Assembly: GCA_040005635.1 (NCBI GenBank)
Contig: JBDTYM010000102.1
Location: 1 to 12,541, forward strand
DNA: 12,541 nucleotides
DNA from: Dokdonella_A sp040005635
GTDB lineage: Bacteria; Pseudomonadota; Gammaproteobacteria; Xanthomonadales; Rhodanobacteraceae
Direction: 5' to 3'
Within the stretch, counting starts at the first letter, position 1. Each line of letters begins with the position of its first letter. Under the pieces are notes generated by a model that made no database searches, was not told where the DNA came from, and worked only from the letters and a program-made list of their open reading frames with translations. A program made the position numbers and the translations under genes. Below are positions 1 through 7,107 of this stretch, piece after piece.

Positions 1-614
1 GAGAACGGCCGATTGCTTGCGCCGGGCACGTGGCCGGCGACGGCATCGATCGGCTCGACCTCGCCGCGATAGCGCGGCGCGGCGCGGGCGTCGAGCAACA
101 GCGTTGCACCTTGCCCGCGGCGGCGCTCGAGTTCATCGAACCCGACAACTTCGCTGCGATCGAGTTGAACGCGCACGCGCGAGGTTTCGCGCGCGACGAC
201 GCCGCCTTCGAGTTCGAGTCCCACTGCACGCCAGGCTGCGAGCCCGCCATCGAGCACGGCGACGCGTTCGTGACCCGCCAGTCGCAACAACCACCACAAC
301 CGCGCCGCGGCGAGCGCGCCGTTCGCGTCGTCGTAGACGACCACGTCGAGATCGCTGAGCCAACCCCAGCGCGACAGCATCGCGGAGAACGCATCGTCAT
401 CGGGCAACGGGTGCCGCCCGAGGCCGCGTTTGGAAAGATCGGAAAGGTCGCGATCGAGATGGACGTACACCGCGCCGGGAATATGCGCGGCCGCGTGGTC
501 GCGTTCACCCTTGCCGGCGTCTGCGAGATCGAAACGCGCATCGACGATCAACAGGCCGCCGCGCATCTGCAGTGCCTTCAGTTCGGCGGCGGAGATCAGC
601 GTGCGCATCGACAT
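1..614 (-). CDS. sseA: Thiosulfate/3-mercaptopyruvate sulfurtransferase (SseA type), 3' end cut off by the window
   Basis: Two-domain rhodanese-family enzyme, expected to move sulfane sulfur from 3-mercaptopyruvate or thiosulfate to a thiophilic acceptor such as cyanide or a thiol. About 204 residues are visible. The N-terminal, non-catalytic rhodanese domain shows LLIVDARFDLAD near residue 21, AAHIPGAVYVHLDRDLSDLS near 43, then GRHPLP, VVVYDDANG and VLDGGLAAW. The second domain begins with LLLDARAAPRYRGEVEPID and GHVPGA. The catalytic loop cysteine should lie beyond the left edge, so its presence and the substrate class cannot be judged. The start is the ATG at 614, which overlaps the stop of the Nudix gene by one base (TGATG) and has GGGAG 11 nt upstream. 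A second in-frame ATG follows at 608. It is probably translationally coupled to the Nudix gene. Family length is about 280-300 residues, so roughly 80 are missing. Confidence 0.85.
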   Translation of the reverse strand, partial: MSMRTLISAAELKALQMRGGLLIVDARFDLADAGKGERDHAAAHIPGAVYVHLDRDLSDLSKRGLGRHPLPDDDAFSAMLSRWGWLSDLDVVVYDDANGALAAARLWWLLRLAGHERVAVLDGGLAAWRAVGLELEGGVVARETSRVRVQLDRSEVVGFDELERRRGQGATLLLDARAAPRYRGEVEPIDAVAGHVPGASNRPF

Positions 615-1240
615 CACGCCGTTTTCTCCCATCGATCGAGGAGGTTCTTCAGGATCGCCGCTGTAACGCCCCAGATGCGTCGACCTTGCCAGACCATCGC
701 ATAGATATCGCGCTCGCGCCCGCGCCAGAGAATATGTTCGCGCTGCAGGCGGCCGGGCTCCAGAATGAAGGGCAACGGCACCTCGAACACCTCATCGACC
801 TCGTCTGCGTGCAACCGCAGCGAGTAATCGCCGCCGACGAAGCCAGCCACCGGCGTCACGTTATAACCAGACACGGTGTCGAGACCATCAAGGTAGCCGA
901 AGGGTTCGATCAGGTCCGGCGCAATACCGGTTTCCTCGGCGGTTTCGCGCAGTGCGGCAGCGATGACATCGGCGTCACCGGCCTCGACTCCGCCGCCGGG
1001 AAAGCTGATCTGGCCGGCATGTGTGCGCAAGTTCTCGGTGCGCCGCGTGAACAGGATCGACAGCGCATGCGCACGTCGCACAAAAGGAACCAGCACAGCG
1101 GCAGCGCGTGTCGACGAGGACAGATCGGCCGCATCAGCCAGCTGTTCGGCATTCCAGCCCGGTGCACTCGGCGGGTCATCGATCGGGCGCACGGCGCGAC
1201 GTAGGCGCGCACTGTCGACTGCGAGCTGGGCTGCGCTCAC
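614..1240 (-). CDS. nudL: CoA pyrophosphatase of the Nudix family (NudL/YeaB type)
   Basis: Nudix hydrolase of 208 residues that, by family, cleaves coenzyme A or its derivatives to 3',5'-ADP and 4'-phosphopantetheine using Mg2+ or Mn2+. The subgroup call rests on the CoA-pyrophosphatase signature ahead of the Nudix box: ILFTRRTENLRTHAGQ (62-77) running into ISFPGG (78-83). The Nudix box spans 82-106 and ends in RETAEETGI, with the metal-binding glutamates at 99, 102 and 103. The box has an Asp where the first conserved Glu is expected, as is common in this subgroup. The start is a GTG at 1240 that overlaps the stop of the DUF1289 gene by 4 nt (GTGA), with GAGG 10 nt upstream, so the two are probably translationally coupled. 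Substrate preference is inferred from the signature. A role in general nucleotide clean-up is possible. Confidence 0.88.
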   Translation of the reverse strand: MSAAQLAVDSARLRRAVRPIDDPPSAPGWNAEQLADAADLSSSTRAAAVLVPFVRRAHALSILFTRRTENLRTHAGQISFPGGGVEAGDADVIAAALRETAEETGIAPDLIEPFGYLDGLDTVSGYNVTPVAGFVGGDYSLRLHADEVDEVFEVPLPFILEPGRLQREHILWRGRERDIYAMVWQGRRIWGVTAAILKNLLDRWEKTA

Positions 1241-1425
1241 GCGGACTTCGCCTCGCGCAGCGGCAGCAGCTCATCCATGATGCGTCGGCGCTCGCGTTCG
1301 CCCATTGCGACCCAGCCGGCGATTTCCTCGCCGCTGCGCAGGCAGCCTTCGCAATAGCCGTCTGCGCCGAGCCGGCAGATGCCGATGCAGGGACTCAGGA
1401 TCAGCGTTGGCGATGCAGGATTCAT
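1237..1425 (-). CDS. Small DUF1289 family protein with four conserved cysteines
   Basis: A 62-residue protein with the DUF1289 signature SPCIGICRLGADGYCEGC (11-28) followed by EEIAGW and GERERRRIM. Cysteines 13, 17, 25 and 28 form a CxxxC...CxxC cluster that could bind zinc or an Fe-S cluster. The biochemical function is not established, so none is assigned. The frame stays open upstream to 1476, but the conserved domain begins just after the ATG at 1425. That ATG has AGGG five bases upstream, while the adjacent ATG at 1428 is only 2 nt from it, so 1425 is preferred (1428 would add one Met). The longer version would run through the 12-bp hairpin at 1440-1469, which argues against it. The 3' end overlaps the start of nudL by 4 nt, placing it first in a DUF1289-nudL-sseA unit. 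Confidence 0.85.
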   Translation of the reverse strand: MNPASPTLILSPCIGICRLGADGYCEGCLRSGEEIAGWVAMGERERRRIMDELLPLREAKSA

Positions 1426-1439
1426 CATTGCCCTGAAAT

Positions 1440-1469
1440 GCAAACGCCGCGATTCGACGCGGCGTTTGC
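1440..1469 (-). terminator. 12-bp perfect hairpin just upstream of the DUF1289 gene; terminator or leader structure
   Basis: Positions 1440-1451 pair perfectly with 1458-1469 around a 6-nt loop (ATTCGA). The stem is strongly GC-rich in its inner half. On the minus strand it is followed by CATTTCAGGG, with only a short T stretch, so it is a poor match to a rho-independent terminator. It ends about 6 nt before the AGGG that serves the DUF1289 start. It could end fkbp transcription weakly, protect an mRNA end, or influence translation of the DUF1289 gene. Confidence 0.45.
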
Positions 1470-1488
1470 TGGTCATCCTATCGAACGA

Positions 1489-1522
1489 TTCCCGTGTTAT
1501 CGGCCAGTAGCCTGCACGGGAA
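1489..1522. repeat. Inverted repeat (8-bp arms) downstream of the FKBP gene
   Basis: TTCCCGTG at 1489-1496 is the exact reverse complement of CACGGGAA at 1515-1522. The 18-nt loop holds a smaller GGC/GCC stem (1502-1504 with 1510-1512). It lies 17 nt past the FKBP stop. On the minus strand a run of T precedes the stem instead of following it, so it is not a standard terminator for that strand. On the plus strand AAAAAG follows. Function unknown. Confidence 0.5.
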
Positions 1523-1538
1523 AAAGATCATTCTGACC

Positions 1539-2189
1539 TTATTTCACGTCGATGATCTTTACTTCCCAGATGAAGACCTGGTTGCCGGAAGCCTGTTCCG
1601 GTGGCAGGAAAATCATCCAGTGATCGCCAACCTTCATCTTCTGGATCACCTCAGGCAACAGCTTGGTGCCAAAGATATTCGGCATGTCGGCGACCTTGGA
1701 CTTGATCGGCTCGCCGACGAAGGAGCTGCGGATCTCGCGACCGTTGGTCAGCGAAACGCGCACATGGAAGGTTACTTCGCTGGTCGGCGCGACAGTCTTG
1801 CCGGTGCCGTCCTCGATCGACTTGTACTGCACGCCACTCGGCAGAACGGTGACGCCCTTCTTGGCCTTGTTGTCGGTCATGAACTGATCGGCAGTACGCT
1901 TGTTGTCGCCAAGCGCCTTGTCCGCTTCCGCTTTCATCTTCGCGTCGAGCTTCGTCAGCGCGTCCTTCATCGCCGCTTCCGGCACTGCCGGCGGCTTCTT
2001 GGAGAACGCATCCTGCACGGCACGCGTGACTGTAGCGATATCGACATCCATGTTGCGGTCGGCCAGGCCCGAGCCGATCTGGTAGCCAATCGCGTAGGAG
2101 ATCTTGCCCTTGTCGGACGTGGTGTCCTGCGCCAGCGCGGACCCTGTGACGAACAGCGCCGCAAGGGCGAGTGACCAACCGAACTTCAT
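1539..2189 (-). CDS. Exported FKBP-type peptidyl-prolyl isomerase family protein with a degenerate active site
   Basis: A 216-residue protein of the MIP/FkpA-like family. It has a signal peptide (1-20, K2 then a hydrophobic core, cleavage expected after SALA), an FKBP N-terminal dimerisation region (about 24-118: ISYAIGYQIGSGLADRNMD, a Lys/Glu/Asp-rich helix, then GVTVLPSGVQYKSIEDGTG), and a C-terminal FKBP fold (about 135-216) ending in VFIWEVKIIDVK. Relatives are periplasmic or outer-membrane folding helpers. By eye, the usual FDSS is IRSS (153-156), the conserved Trp before the EVIQKM helix is Leu, and AYG is ASG (200-202), so isomerase activity is doubtful while a chaperone role remains possible. 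The start at 2189 is fixed by GGAGG 8 nt upstream and by the signal peptide; the frame extends to 2288 but the added part is not protein-like. It appears monocistronic, with a promoter candidate at 2261-2288. Confidence 0.88.
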   Translation of the reverse strand: MKFGWSLALAALFVTGSALAQDTTSDKGKISYAIGYQIGSGLADRNMDVDIATVTRAVQDAFSKKPPAVPEAAMKDALTKLDAKMKAEADKALGDNKRTADQFMTDNKAKKGVTVLPSGVQYKSIEDGTGKTVAPTSEVTFHVRVSLTNGREIRSSFVGEPIKSKVADMPNIFGTKLLPEVIQKMKVGDHWMIFLPPEQASGNQVFIWEVKIIDVK

Positions 2190-2197
2190 GCGTGAAA

Positions 2198-2202
2198 CCT
2201 CC
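2198..2202 (-). promoter_or_regulatory. Strong ribosome binding site that fixes the FKBP start
   Basis: GGAGG on the minus strand, 8 nt before the ATG at 2189. Most other genes in this window have weak or no visible Shine-Dalgarno sites, so this one stands out. Confidence 0.85.
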
Positions 2203-2260
2203 GGATTATCTGCGAATCGGGGAAATCGAGCCCGGCGGGCGCCGGATCGAAAAGCGCGGT

Positions 2261-2288
2261 AGTGTAACCGAGCCGCGCCGCGGTCCAA
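2261..2288 (-). promoter_or_regulatory. Candidate sigma-70 promoter of the FKBP gene
   Basis: On the minus strand TTGGAC (2288-2283) is followed after 16 nt by TACACT (2266-2261). The start point would fall near 2254, giving a leader of about 65 nt. The -35 matches only in TTG and the -10 in four of six positions, so this is a candidate judged by eye. The surrounding gap 2190-2395 holds nothing else I can recognise. Confidence 0.4.
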
Positions 2289-2395
2289 AACGCTCGGGTT
2301 CGGAACGCCAAGGGCGCGGAAAGTTCGGTCCGAACGTGTCTGGCAAGGCGACCCGTATCATCGCCATGGCGCCCTGAACTGGAGCCGAAACTCAT

Positions 2396-2899
2396 CTAGC
2401 GCGGGAAACGCAGCGGTTCGACCCGCCAACGCTGCATGGTCGTCTCGAGTTCGAGACAACTGGGACCGCCGAAGGTACGGGCGCGACCTGCGGCGCCGGG
2501 ATTCAGCACCCAAGGCCGCTCGTCATCGTCGATGCAGAGCCGATGGCTGTGCCCATACACGATCGCGCGCGCAGACGGAAATGCCGCGCGCAGCCGTCTG
2601 TGGCGCTGCGCCGGTGGGAAACGGTCGCCGTGAATCGCGACGAGAACACCGCCGGGCAGGTCGATCTGCACCTGCTGCGTCAGCGTATCCGGCACGTCGC
2701 GGTCCTGCCGCGCCCATTTTTCACGCACATCGTTGTTGCCGCGCACGGCGATCACCCGTGCGCATGCTGCATGCAAGGTCGCGAGCACCTCGGCGGAACC
2801 GACATCGCCGGCGTGTACGACCAGATCGCTACCGCGTGCGAGCGCAGCAATACGCTCATCGAGCGCGCCGTGCGTGTCCGACAGCAGCAGGACGCGCAC
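2396..2899 (-). CDS. Metallophosphoesterase of the YfcE/MJ0936 family
   Basis: A 167-residue phosphodiesterase-like protein with the full calcineurin-type metal set: SDTHG (7-11, Asp8 and His10), HAGD (29-32, Asp32), GNND (54-57, Asn55), IHGD (89-92, His90) and GHSH (116-119, His117 and His119). NPGAAGRAR (133-141) matches the family's NPGS-like turn. The two-metal site should hydrolyse phosphodiesters; the physiological substrate of such proteins is generally unknown. No signal peptide, so it is cytoplasmic. The start is a GTG at 2899, only 8 bases before SDTHG as residues, and no in-frame upstream codon fits better. It lies 9 nt after the DUF1684 stop without a clear Shine-Dalgarno site, which suggests translational coupling. 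Length agrees with the family (about 155-185). Confidence 0.88.
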   Translation of the reverse strand: MRVLLLSDTHGALDERIAALARGSDLVVHAGDVGSAEVLATLHAACARVIAVRGNNDVREKWARQDRDVPDTLTQQVQIDLPGGVLVAIHGDRFPPAQRHRRLRAAFPSARAIVYGHSHRLCIDDDERPWVLNPGAAGRARTFGGPSCLELETTMQRWRVEPLRFPR

Positions 2900-2908
2900 G
2901 CCGTTCGA

Positions 2909-3817
2909 TCAATGGGGTCCGCCGCGGTATTTCTTCTCGCCCGCCGTGACCGGCACAGAGAGACGATTCTCGGGGGGCGCCAGTGGACAGGTGGCATACG
3001 GCGTGAACGCACAGGGCGGGTTGTACGCCTTGTTGAAATCGATGACGAGCTTGCCGTCCTTCGGCATGTCGGCGTACAGGAAACGACCCGAGCCGTAGGT
3101 CTGCTTGCTGGTGGTGCCGTCGGCGAAAATGAACCAGAGTTCCTTCGCATCCTTGTCCTCCAGCACCGGCAGCAGCTCGTATTTCTTGCCGCCGCGCTCG
3201 AACACTGCCTTGCCCGGCACCGGCATCTTGTCGACTGTGCCGAGTACGGTCGGAATATCGAGGGTATGGGCAGGCTGGTACGGCTCCCATTTCGCCTCGA
3301 CCCGCCAGGACGGATCGATCGGGAAATAGTCGATGCCGACGAACTTCGCGCGAGTCTCGGCTTCGCTGTCCTTCACGCGCAAGCCCTTCTTGCCGTTGCG
3401 ATCGATCACGTAGAAGTTCACCGTGCCAAACGCGACCGTGGTCGGCTTCTCATGGCTGTCGTCGAGCAGTTCGGCGGAACTCACCTTCTTGCCATCGATC
3501 GTCGCATCGGCCTTGGCATCGAGTTCGAGCGTCGCCTTGCCGCTTTTCAGCGTGATGGTACCCAGATGCGCCGGCCCCTTCGTCAGCACCACATCATTGT
3601 CCTTGGCGCTGCCGACCTTGTTGCCGCCATCCTTCAACCAGGGCAGGCCGATCAGACTGAGCCAGCCATTCGGTGCCTTCAGCCGCTCGACGCGTTGCGC
3701 GCGCCCGGTTTCGATCTGTTTGACGTAGTCGGCAGGCGCTTTGCCGCTTTCGACATTCGCTGACATCAGTTGCACTCCGGCGAAGCTCGCTGCGAGCAGG
3801 GCTATGGCTTTCAGCAT
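2909..3817 (-). CDS. Exported DUF1684 domain protein
   Basis: A 302-residue protein of unknown function, recognised as DUF1684. Visible landmarks are NGWLSLIGLPWLKDGGNKVG near residue 50, a middle part with KKGLRVKDSEAETRAKF and FPIDPSWRVEAKW, and a strongly conserved C-terminus with YGSGRFLYAD, IDFNKAYNPPCAFTPYA and TCPLAPPENRL, then AGEKKYRGG. The two cysteines in PPCAF and TCPL lie seven residues apart and could form a disulfide or bind a ligand. The N-terminus (MLKAIALLAASFAGVQLMSA) looks like a signal peptide, so the protein is probably exported. The start at 3817 is chosen because the domain and signal peptide begin there; the frame continues upstream to 3955 but that part overlaps mutL. 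There is no good Shine-Dalgarno site. It lies 62 nt after mutL; TTGACT over the mutL stop could be a -35, but no convincing -10 follows. Confidence 0.85.
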   Translation of the reverse strand: MLKAIALLAASFAGVQLMSANVESGKAPADYVKQIETGRAQRVERLKAPNGWLSLIGLPWLKDGGNKVGSAKDNDVVLTKGPAHLGTITLKSGKATLELDAKADATIDGKKVSSAELLDDSHEKPTTVAFGTVNFYVIDRNGKKGLRVKDSEAETRAKFVGIDYFPIDPSWRVEAKWEPYQPAHTLDIPTVLGTVDKMPVPGKAVFERGGKKYELLPVLEDKDAKELWFIFADGTTSKQTYGSGRFLYADMPKDGKLVIDFNKAYNPPCAFTPYATCPLAPPENRLSVPVTAGEKKYRGGPH

Positions 3818-3879
3818 GAAAAAAGTCCGTGGTGGGGAAGTGGGTCGACACGCAAGTGAGGAATATTCGAGCAGCGAAG

Positions 3880-5712
3880 TCAACGGCCGCGCAGAAAAAG
3901 CCGGTCGAGCTCGGGAATCGCAAGCTGCACCCAGGTCGGACGGCCATGATTGCATTGGCCTGAGCGTTCGGTCGCTTCCATCTCGCGCAGCAGCGCATTC
4001 ATTTCGGGCAGGCTGAGCCGCCGGTTCGCGCGCACCGAGCCATGGCAGGCCATCGTACTCAGCAGCTCGTTCGCGCTCTCCTCGACGCGACGCGACTCGC
4101 CGTGCACGGCCAAGTCGGCGATCACGTCGCGCACCAGCTGTCCGATATCGGCGCCATCGAGCAAGACCGGGATGCGGCGCACCGCGACACTTTGCGGCCC
4201 ACTGCGGGCGACATCGAAGCCGAGTGCGCCGAAACGCTCACCCTGTTCCTCGACGACGGACGCTTCGCGCTCGCTCAGGCTGAGCGTCATCGGCACCAAC
4301 AGCAGCTGTGAGCGGATGCCCTCGCCATCCTGTGCCGTCTTGAGGCGTTCGTACGTGATTCGCTCGTGCGCGGCATGCATGTCGACGAGGATCAGTCCGT
4401 GTGCGTTTTCCGCCAGCACGTAGATGCCGTGCAACTGCGCAAGCGCGAAACCGAGCGGCGGAATCTCCTGATCATCGCGATTCGCCGCCTGCGCGTGCGC
4501 GGCGCCTGCCAGCGTCGACGATTGCGGCAATGCGCGCGCCTGACCGAACAGCGTTGCATAGTCGGCCAGCGGCTCGCGCACGCCGAGGCCAAGGCCCCCT
4601 TGTCGATAGGCTGAGTTCTGAAAGCCTGGCACGCCAGGGGACGACGCATTGAACGACGCAGCCGCAGGGGCGCCCGCAGCCAACGATGACGCCGACGACA
4701 GCATTCCTCCGGCGCGCGCGCCACCAAGCGCATCATCCAGCGTGCGATAGAGGAAGTCGTGCACGAGGCGCCCTTCGCGGAAGCGCACCTCGTGCTTGGC
4801 CGGATGCACATTGACATCGACCAACACCGGATCGAGTTCGAGGAACAGCACGAAGCTCGAATGTCGTCCGTGATAGAGAACGTCCGCATAGGCCTGACGC
4901 ACCGCATGCGCGACCAGACGATCGCGCACGAGACGGCCATTGACGTGGAAATACTGCTGGTCGGCCTGCGCGCGCGAAGCGGTCGGCAAGCCAACCCAGC
5001 CATGCAAGCGCAGCCCTGCGCCCGTATGTTCAATGCGCAGGCTCTGTGCGACGAACTCCTCGCCGAGCACGTCGGCAACGCGGCGCGTGCCGTCGCTTTC
5101 GTCCAGCACCGGTTTCAGCATCCGCACCGGTTTTCCGTTGTGGCTGAGACGGAATTCCGCCTGCGTGCGCGCCAGCGCGATCGACTTCACCAGCTCGTCG
5201 ATATGGTTGAATTCGGTGCGCTCCGCGCGCAGGAATTTGCGCCGCGCCGGCAGGTTGTAAAAGAGGTCACGCACTTCGACATCGGTGCCAGGCGGATGCT
5301 GCGCCGGCGCGGGCGCGCGCGGCTTGCCGCCATCGACTTCGATGCGCCATGCCGTGTCGCTGCCGGAGCGGCGCGACGTCAGTGCGAAGCGCGACACCGA
5401 TGCGATGGATGGCAGCGCCTCGCCGCGGAAGCCGAGTGTGCCGACGCGTTCGAGATCGTCGAACGAAGCGATCTTGCTGGTCGCATGCGCGGAAACGGCG
5501 AGCGACAAGTCTTCTGCCTCGATGCCGCTGCCATCGTCGCGGATGCGGATCAGGCGTGCGCCGCCCTGCTCGATGTCGATCTCGATGCGTCGCGCGCCCG
5601 CGTCGAGGCTGTTCTCGACGAGTTCCTTGACCACCGACGCCGGGCGCTCGATGACCTCGCCGGCGGCGATCTGGTTGACCAGTTCAGGAGGCAGGGAACG
5701 GATGCGCGACAT
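3880..5712 (-). CDS. mutL: DNA mismatch repair protein MutL
   Basis: A 610-residue GHKL ATPase that links MutS mismatch recognition to downstream strand removal. The N-terminal ATPase shows KELVENSLDAG (29-39, Glu30 as expected general base and Asn34 for Mg2+), DDGSGI (59-64), GFRGEAL (94-100) and the VNVHPAKHEVRF hallmark near 300-311. A low-complexity linker rich in Ala, Ser and Gly spans about 332-415. The C-terminal domain carries DMHAAHERITYE (444-455), ACH (555-557), CNHGRP (587-592) and a terminal FLR (606-608). These correspond to the metal-dependent nicking site of MutL proteins from bacteria without MutH, except that the canonical DQHA is DMHA. The start at 5712 gives the usual MSxIRxLPPELVNQIAAGEV-like N-terminus. 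It lies 48 nt after amiC, with no clear Shine-Dalgarno site. Confidence 0.97.
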   Translation of the reverse strand: MSRIRSLPPELVNQIAAGEVIERPASVVKELVENSLDAGARRIEIDIEQGGARLIRIRDDGSGIEAEDLSLAVSAHATSKIASFDDLERVGTLGFRGEALPSIASVSRFALTSRRSGSDTAWRIEVDGGKPRAPAPAQHPPGTDVEVRDLFYNLPARRKFLRAERTEFNHIDELVKSIALARTQAEFRLSHNGKPVRMLKPVLDESDGTRRVADVLGEEFVAQSLRIEHTGAGLRLHGWVGLPTASRAQADQQYFHVNGRLVRDRLVAHAVRQAYADVLYHGRHSSFVLFLELDPVLVDVNVHPAKHEVRFREGRLVHDFLYRTLDDALGGARAGGMLSSASSLAAGAPAAASFNASSPGVPGFQNSAYRQGGLGLGVREPLADYATLFGQARALPQSSTLAGAAHAQAANRDDQEIPPLGFALAQLHGIYVLAENAHGLILVDMHAAHERITYERLKTAQDGEGIRSQLLLVPMTLSLSEREASVVEEQGERFGALGFDVARSGPQSVAVRRIPVLLDGADIGQLVRDVIADLAVHGESRRVEESANELLSTMACHGSVRANRRLSLPEMNALLREMEATERSGQCNHGRPTWVQLAIPELDRLFLRGR

Positions 5713-5760
5713 GGCCGGACCGCAGGGCGGGCCCGCATGATAGCCGAACGCGCGCGCGCT

Positions 5761-7107
5761 TCAGCCCGAGGGAATCTGCAATACCTCGCCCGGACGCACG
5801 CGCTCGTCGGCAAGTTCGTTGGCAGCGCGCAGCTGAGCTGTGGTCATGCCGTGGCGTTCGGCGATCGCGCGCAGCGTATCGCCGCGGCCGACGACGTAGC
5901 GCTCGCTCTTCCGGCGATCCGGTTCGGCCTCACGCTCGCGGTTGCCACCCTGCGCGAACTGCGTGCCAGGCAGCGGAGAGGCGCGGAAGTATTCGTTGAC
6001 ACCGCCGAGGATCGCCGAAGCGAGTTTTTCGCGATGTTCGGGATTCTTCAGGCGCGCTTCCTCGGCGGGATTACTGATGAAAGCCGTCTCGACCAGGATC
6101 GATGGCACGTCCGGCGAGCGCAATACGACGAAATTCGCGCGCTCGACGTAGGCTCGGTGGGTAGGACCCAATTTGCGCAAGGCGGACAGCACCTGCTCGG
6201 CGACGGCACTGCTGGCGCCCATCGTGGCGCCCTGCGACAGATCGAGCAGCACCTTGGCGAGCGTGTCGTCCTTGTCGTCCAGCGAAATACCGCCGACCAG
6301 ATCGGCGCGGTTCTCGCGATCGGCCAGCCAGCGCGAAGCCTCATTGGTCGCGCCACGCGGGGACAGCACCCAGACCGAGGAGCCACGCGCATCGCTGCTG
6401 GTAAATGCATCGGCATGAATCGAAATGAACAGGTCGGCCTTCGCCTCGCGCGCCTTGCGATAGCGATCTTCGAGTGGAATGAAATAGTCGCCGTCGCGCG
6501 TCAGCACGGCCGTCATGCCCGGCGTACGATCGATCTGCTTCTTCAGCTGGCGCGCCACCGCGAGGGTGATTTCTTTCTCGTGCGTGCCGCTGCTGCCGCT
6601 CGCCCCTGGATCGTCGCCGCCGTGGCCGGCATCGACCGCGATCACGACATTGCGTGCCTTGCCATTGGAGGCTTCAGCCACCGTCTTGACTGGGGCCGGC
6701 TTGACCGTCGCCGGGTACAGATCGAGCACGAGTCGATAACCGAACTTGTCTGCGGGCGGCAACAGGAAGCTCTTCGGCCGCACGCCTTCGGCGAGATCGA
6801 ATACGACGCGCGAGTCCGCCTTGCCCTGCTTGCCGGCGCGCAGGCTCTTCAGCAAGCCTTTCGCGGCGGGCGCGCTGAAACCGCTGCCAAGCTGACTGCC
6901 GCGCATATCGAGCACGATACGGTTCGGCTTGTTGAGCTCGAACAGCTTGTAATCGACCGGGCCGGACACGTCGAAGACGGCGCGCGTGTATTCGGGCCCG
7001 GCCCATATGCGCAAGCTCTTGATTTCAGAAGCACGCACGCTTCCGGCGGCCAGCAGCAGTGCCGCACCGCACGCAATTACCGAAGTCAGGTCGCGGATTC
7101 CCCACAT
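5761..7107 (-). CDS. amiC: N-acetylmuramoyl-L-alanine amidase AmiC with AMIN and LysM domains
   Basis: A 448-residue periplasmic zinc amidase that cuts the bond between MurNAc and the stem peptide to split septal peptidoglycan. In order: a signal peptide (1-26, cleavage near VRASE), an AMIN domain (about 28-130, with IVLDMRG and YRLVLDLYP) that targets the septum, a catalytic Amidase_3 domain (about 153-375), and a C-terminal LysM (about 403-447: YVVGRGDTLRAIAERHG). Zinc ligands are His162 in DAGHGG, Glu177 and His231 in IHADA; the catalytic Glu is 340 in VETAF. The segment 268-307 (VGGISLDDKDDTLAKVLLDL and on) matches the autoinhibitory helix region of AmiB/AmiC proteins, relieved by EnvC or NlpD partners. 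The LysM is an extra peptidoglycan anchor absent from E. coli AmiC. The gap to tsaE is 122 nt, so an internal promoter is possible. Confidence 0.95.
   Translation of the reverse strand: MWGIRDLTSVIACGAALLLAAGSVRASEIKSLRIWAGPEYTRAVFDVSGPVDYKLFELNKPNRIVLDMRGSQLGSGFSAPAAKGLLKSLRAGKQGKADSRVVFDLAEGVRPKSFLLPPADKFGYRLVLDLYPATVKPAPVKTVAEASNGKARNVVIAVDAGHGGDDPGASGSSGTHEKEITLAVARQLKKQIDRTPGMTAVLTRDGDYFIPLEDRYRKAREAKADLFISIHADAFTSSDARGSSVWVLSPRGATNEASRWLADRENRADLVGGISLDDKDDTLAKVLLDLSQGATMGASSAVAEQVLSALRKLGPTHRAYVERANFVVLRSPDVPSILVETAFISNPAEEARLKNPEHREKLASAILGGVNEYFRASPLPGTQFAQGGNREREAEPDRRKSERYVVGRGDTLRAIAERHGMTTAQLRAANELADERVRPGEVLQIPSG

Noticed and set aside
30..704. A 224-codon plus-strand open frame at the left edge
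   Set aside because: Antisense to the sulfurtransferase gene, whose rhodanese motifs are clear on the minus strand.
2186..2395. A 69-codon minus-strand frame filling the gap between the metallophosphoesterase and FKBP genes
   Set aside because: It contains the candidate FKBP promoter and ribosome binding site, ends inside the FKBP start, and has no family likeness.
2543..3763. A 406-codon plus-strand open frame opposite the metallophosphoesterase and DUF1684 genes
   Set aside because: Antisense to two genes with intact motifs; composition is typical of a shadow frame.
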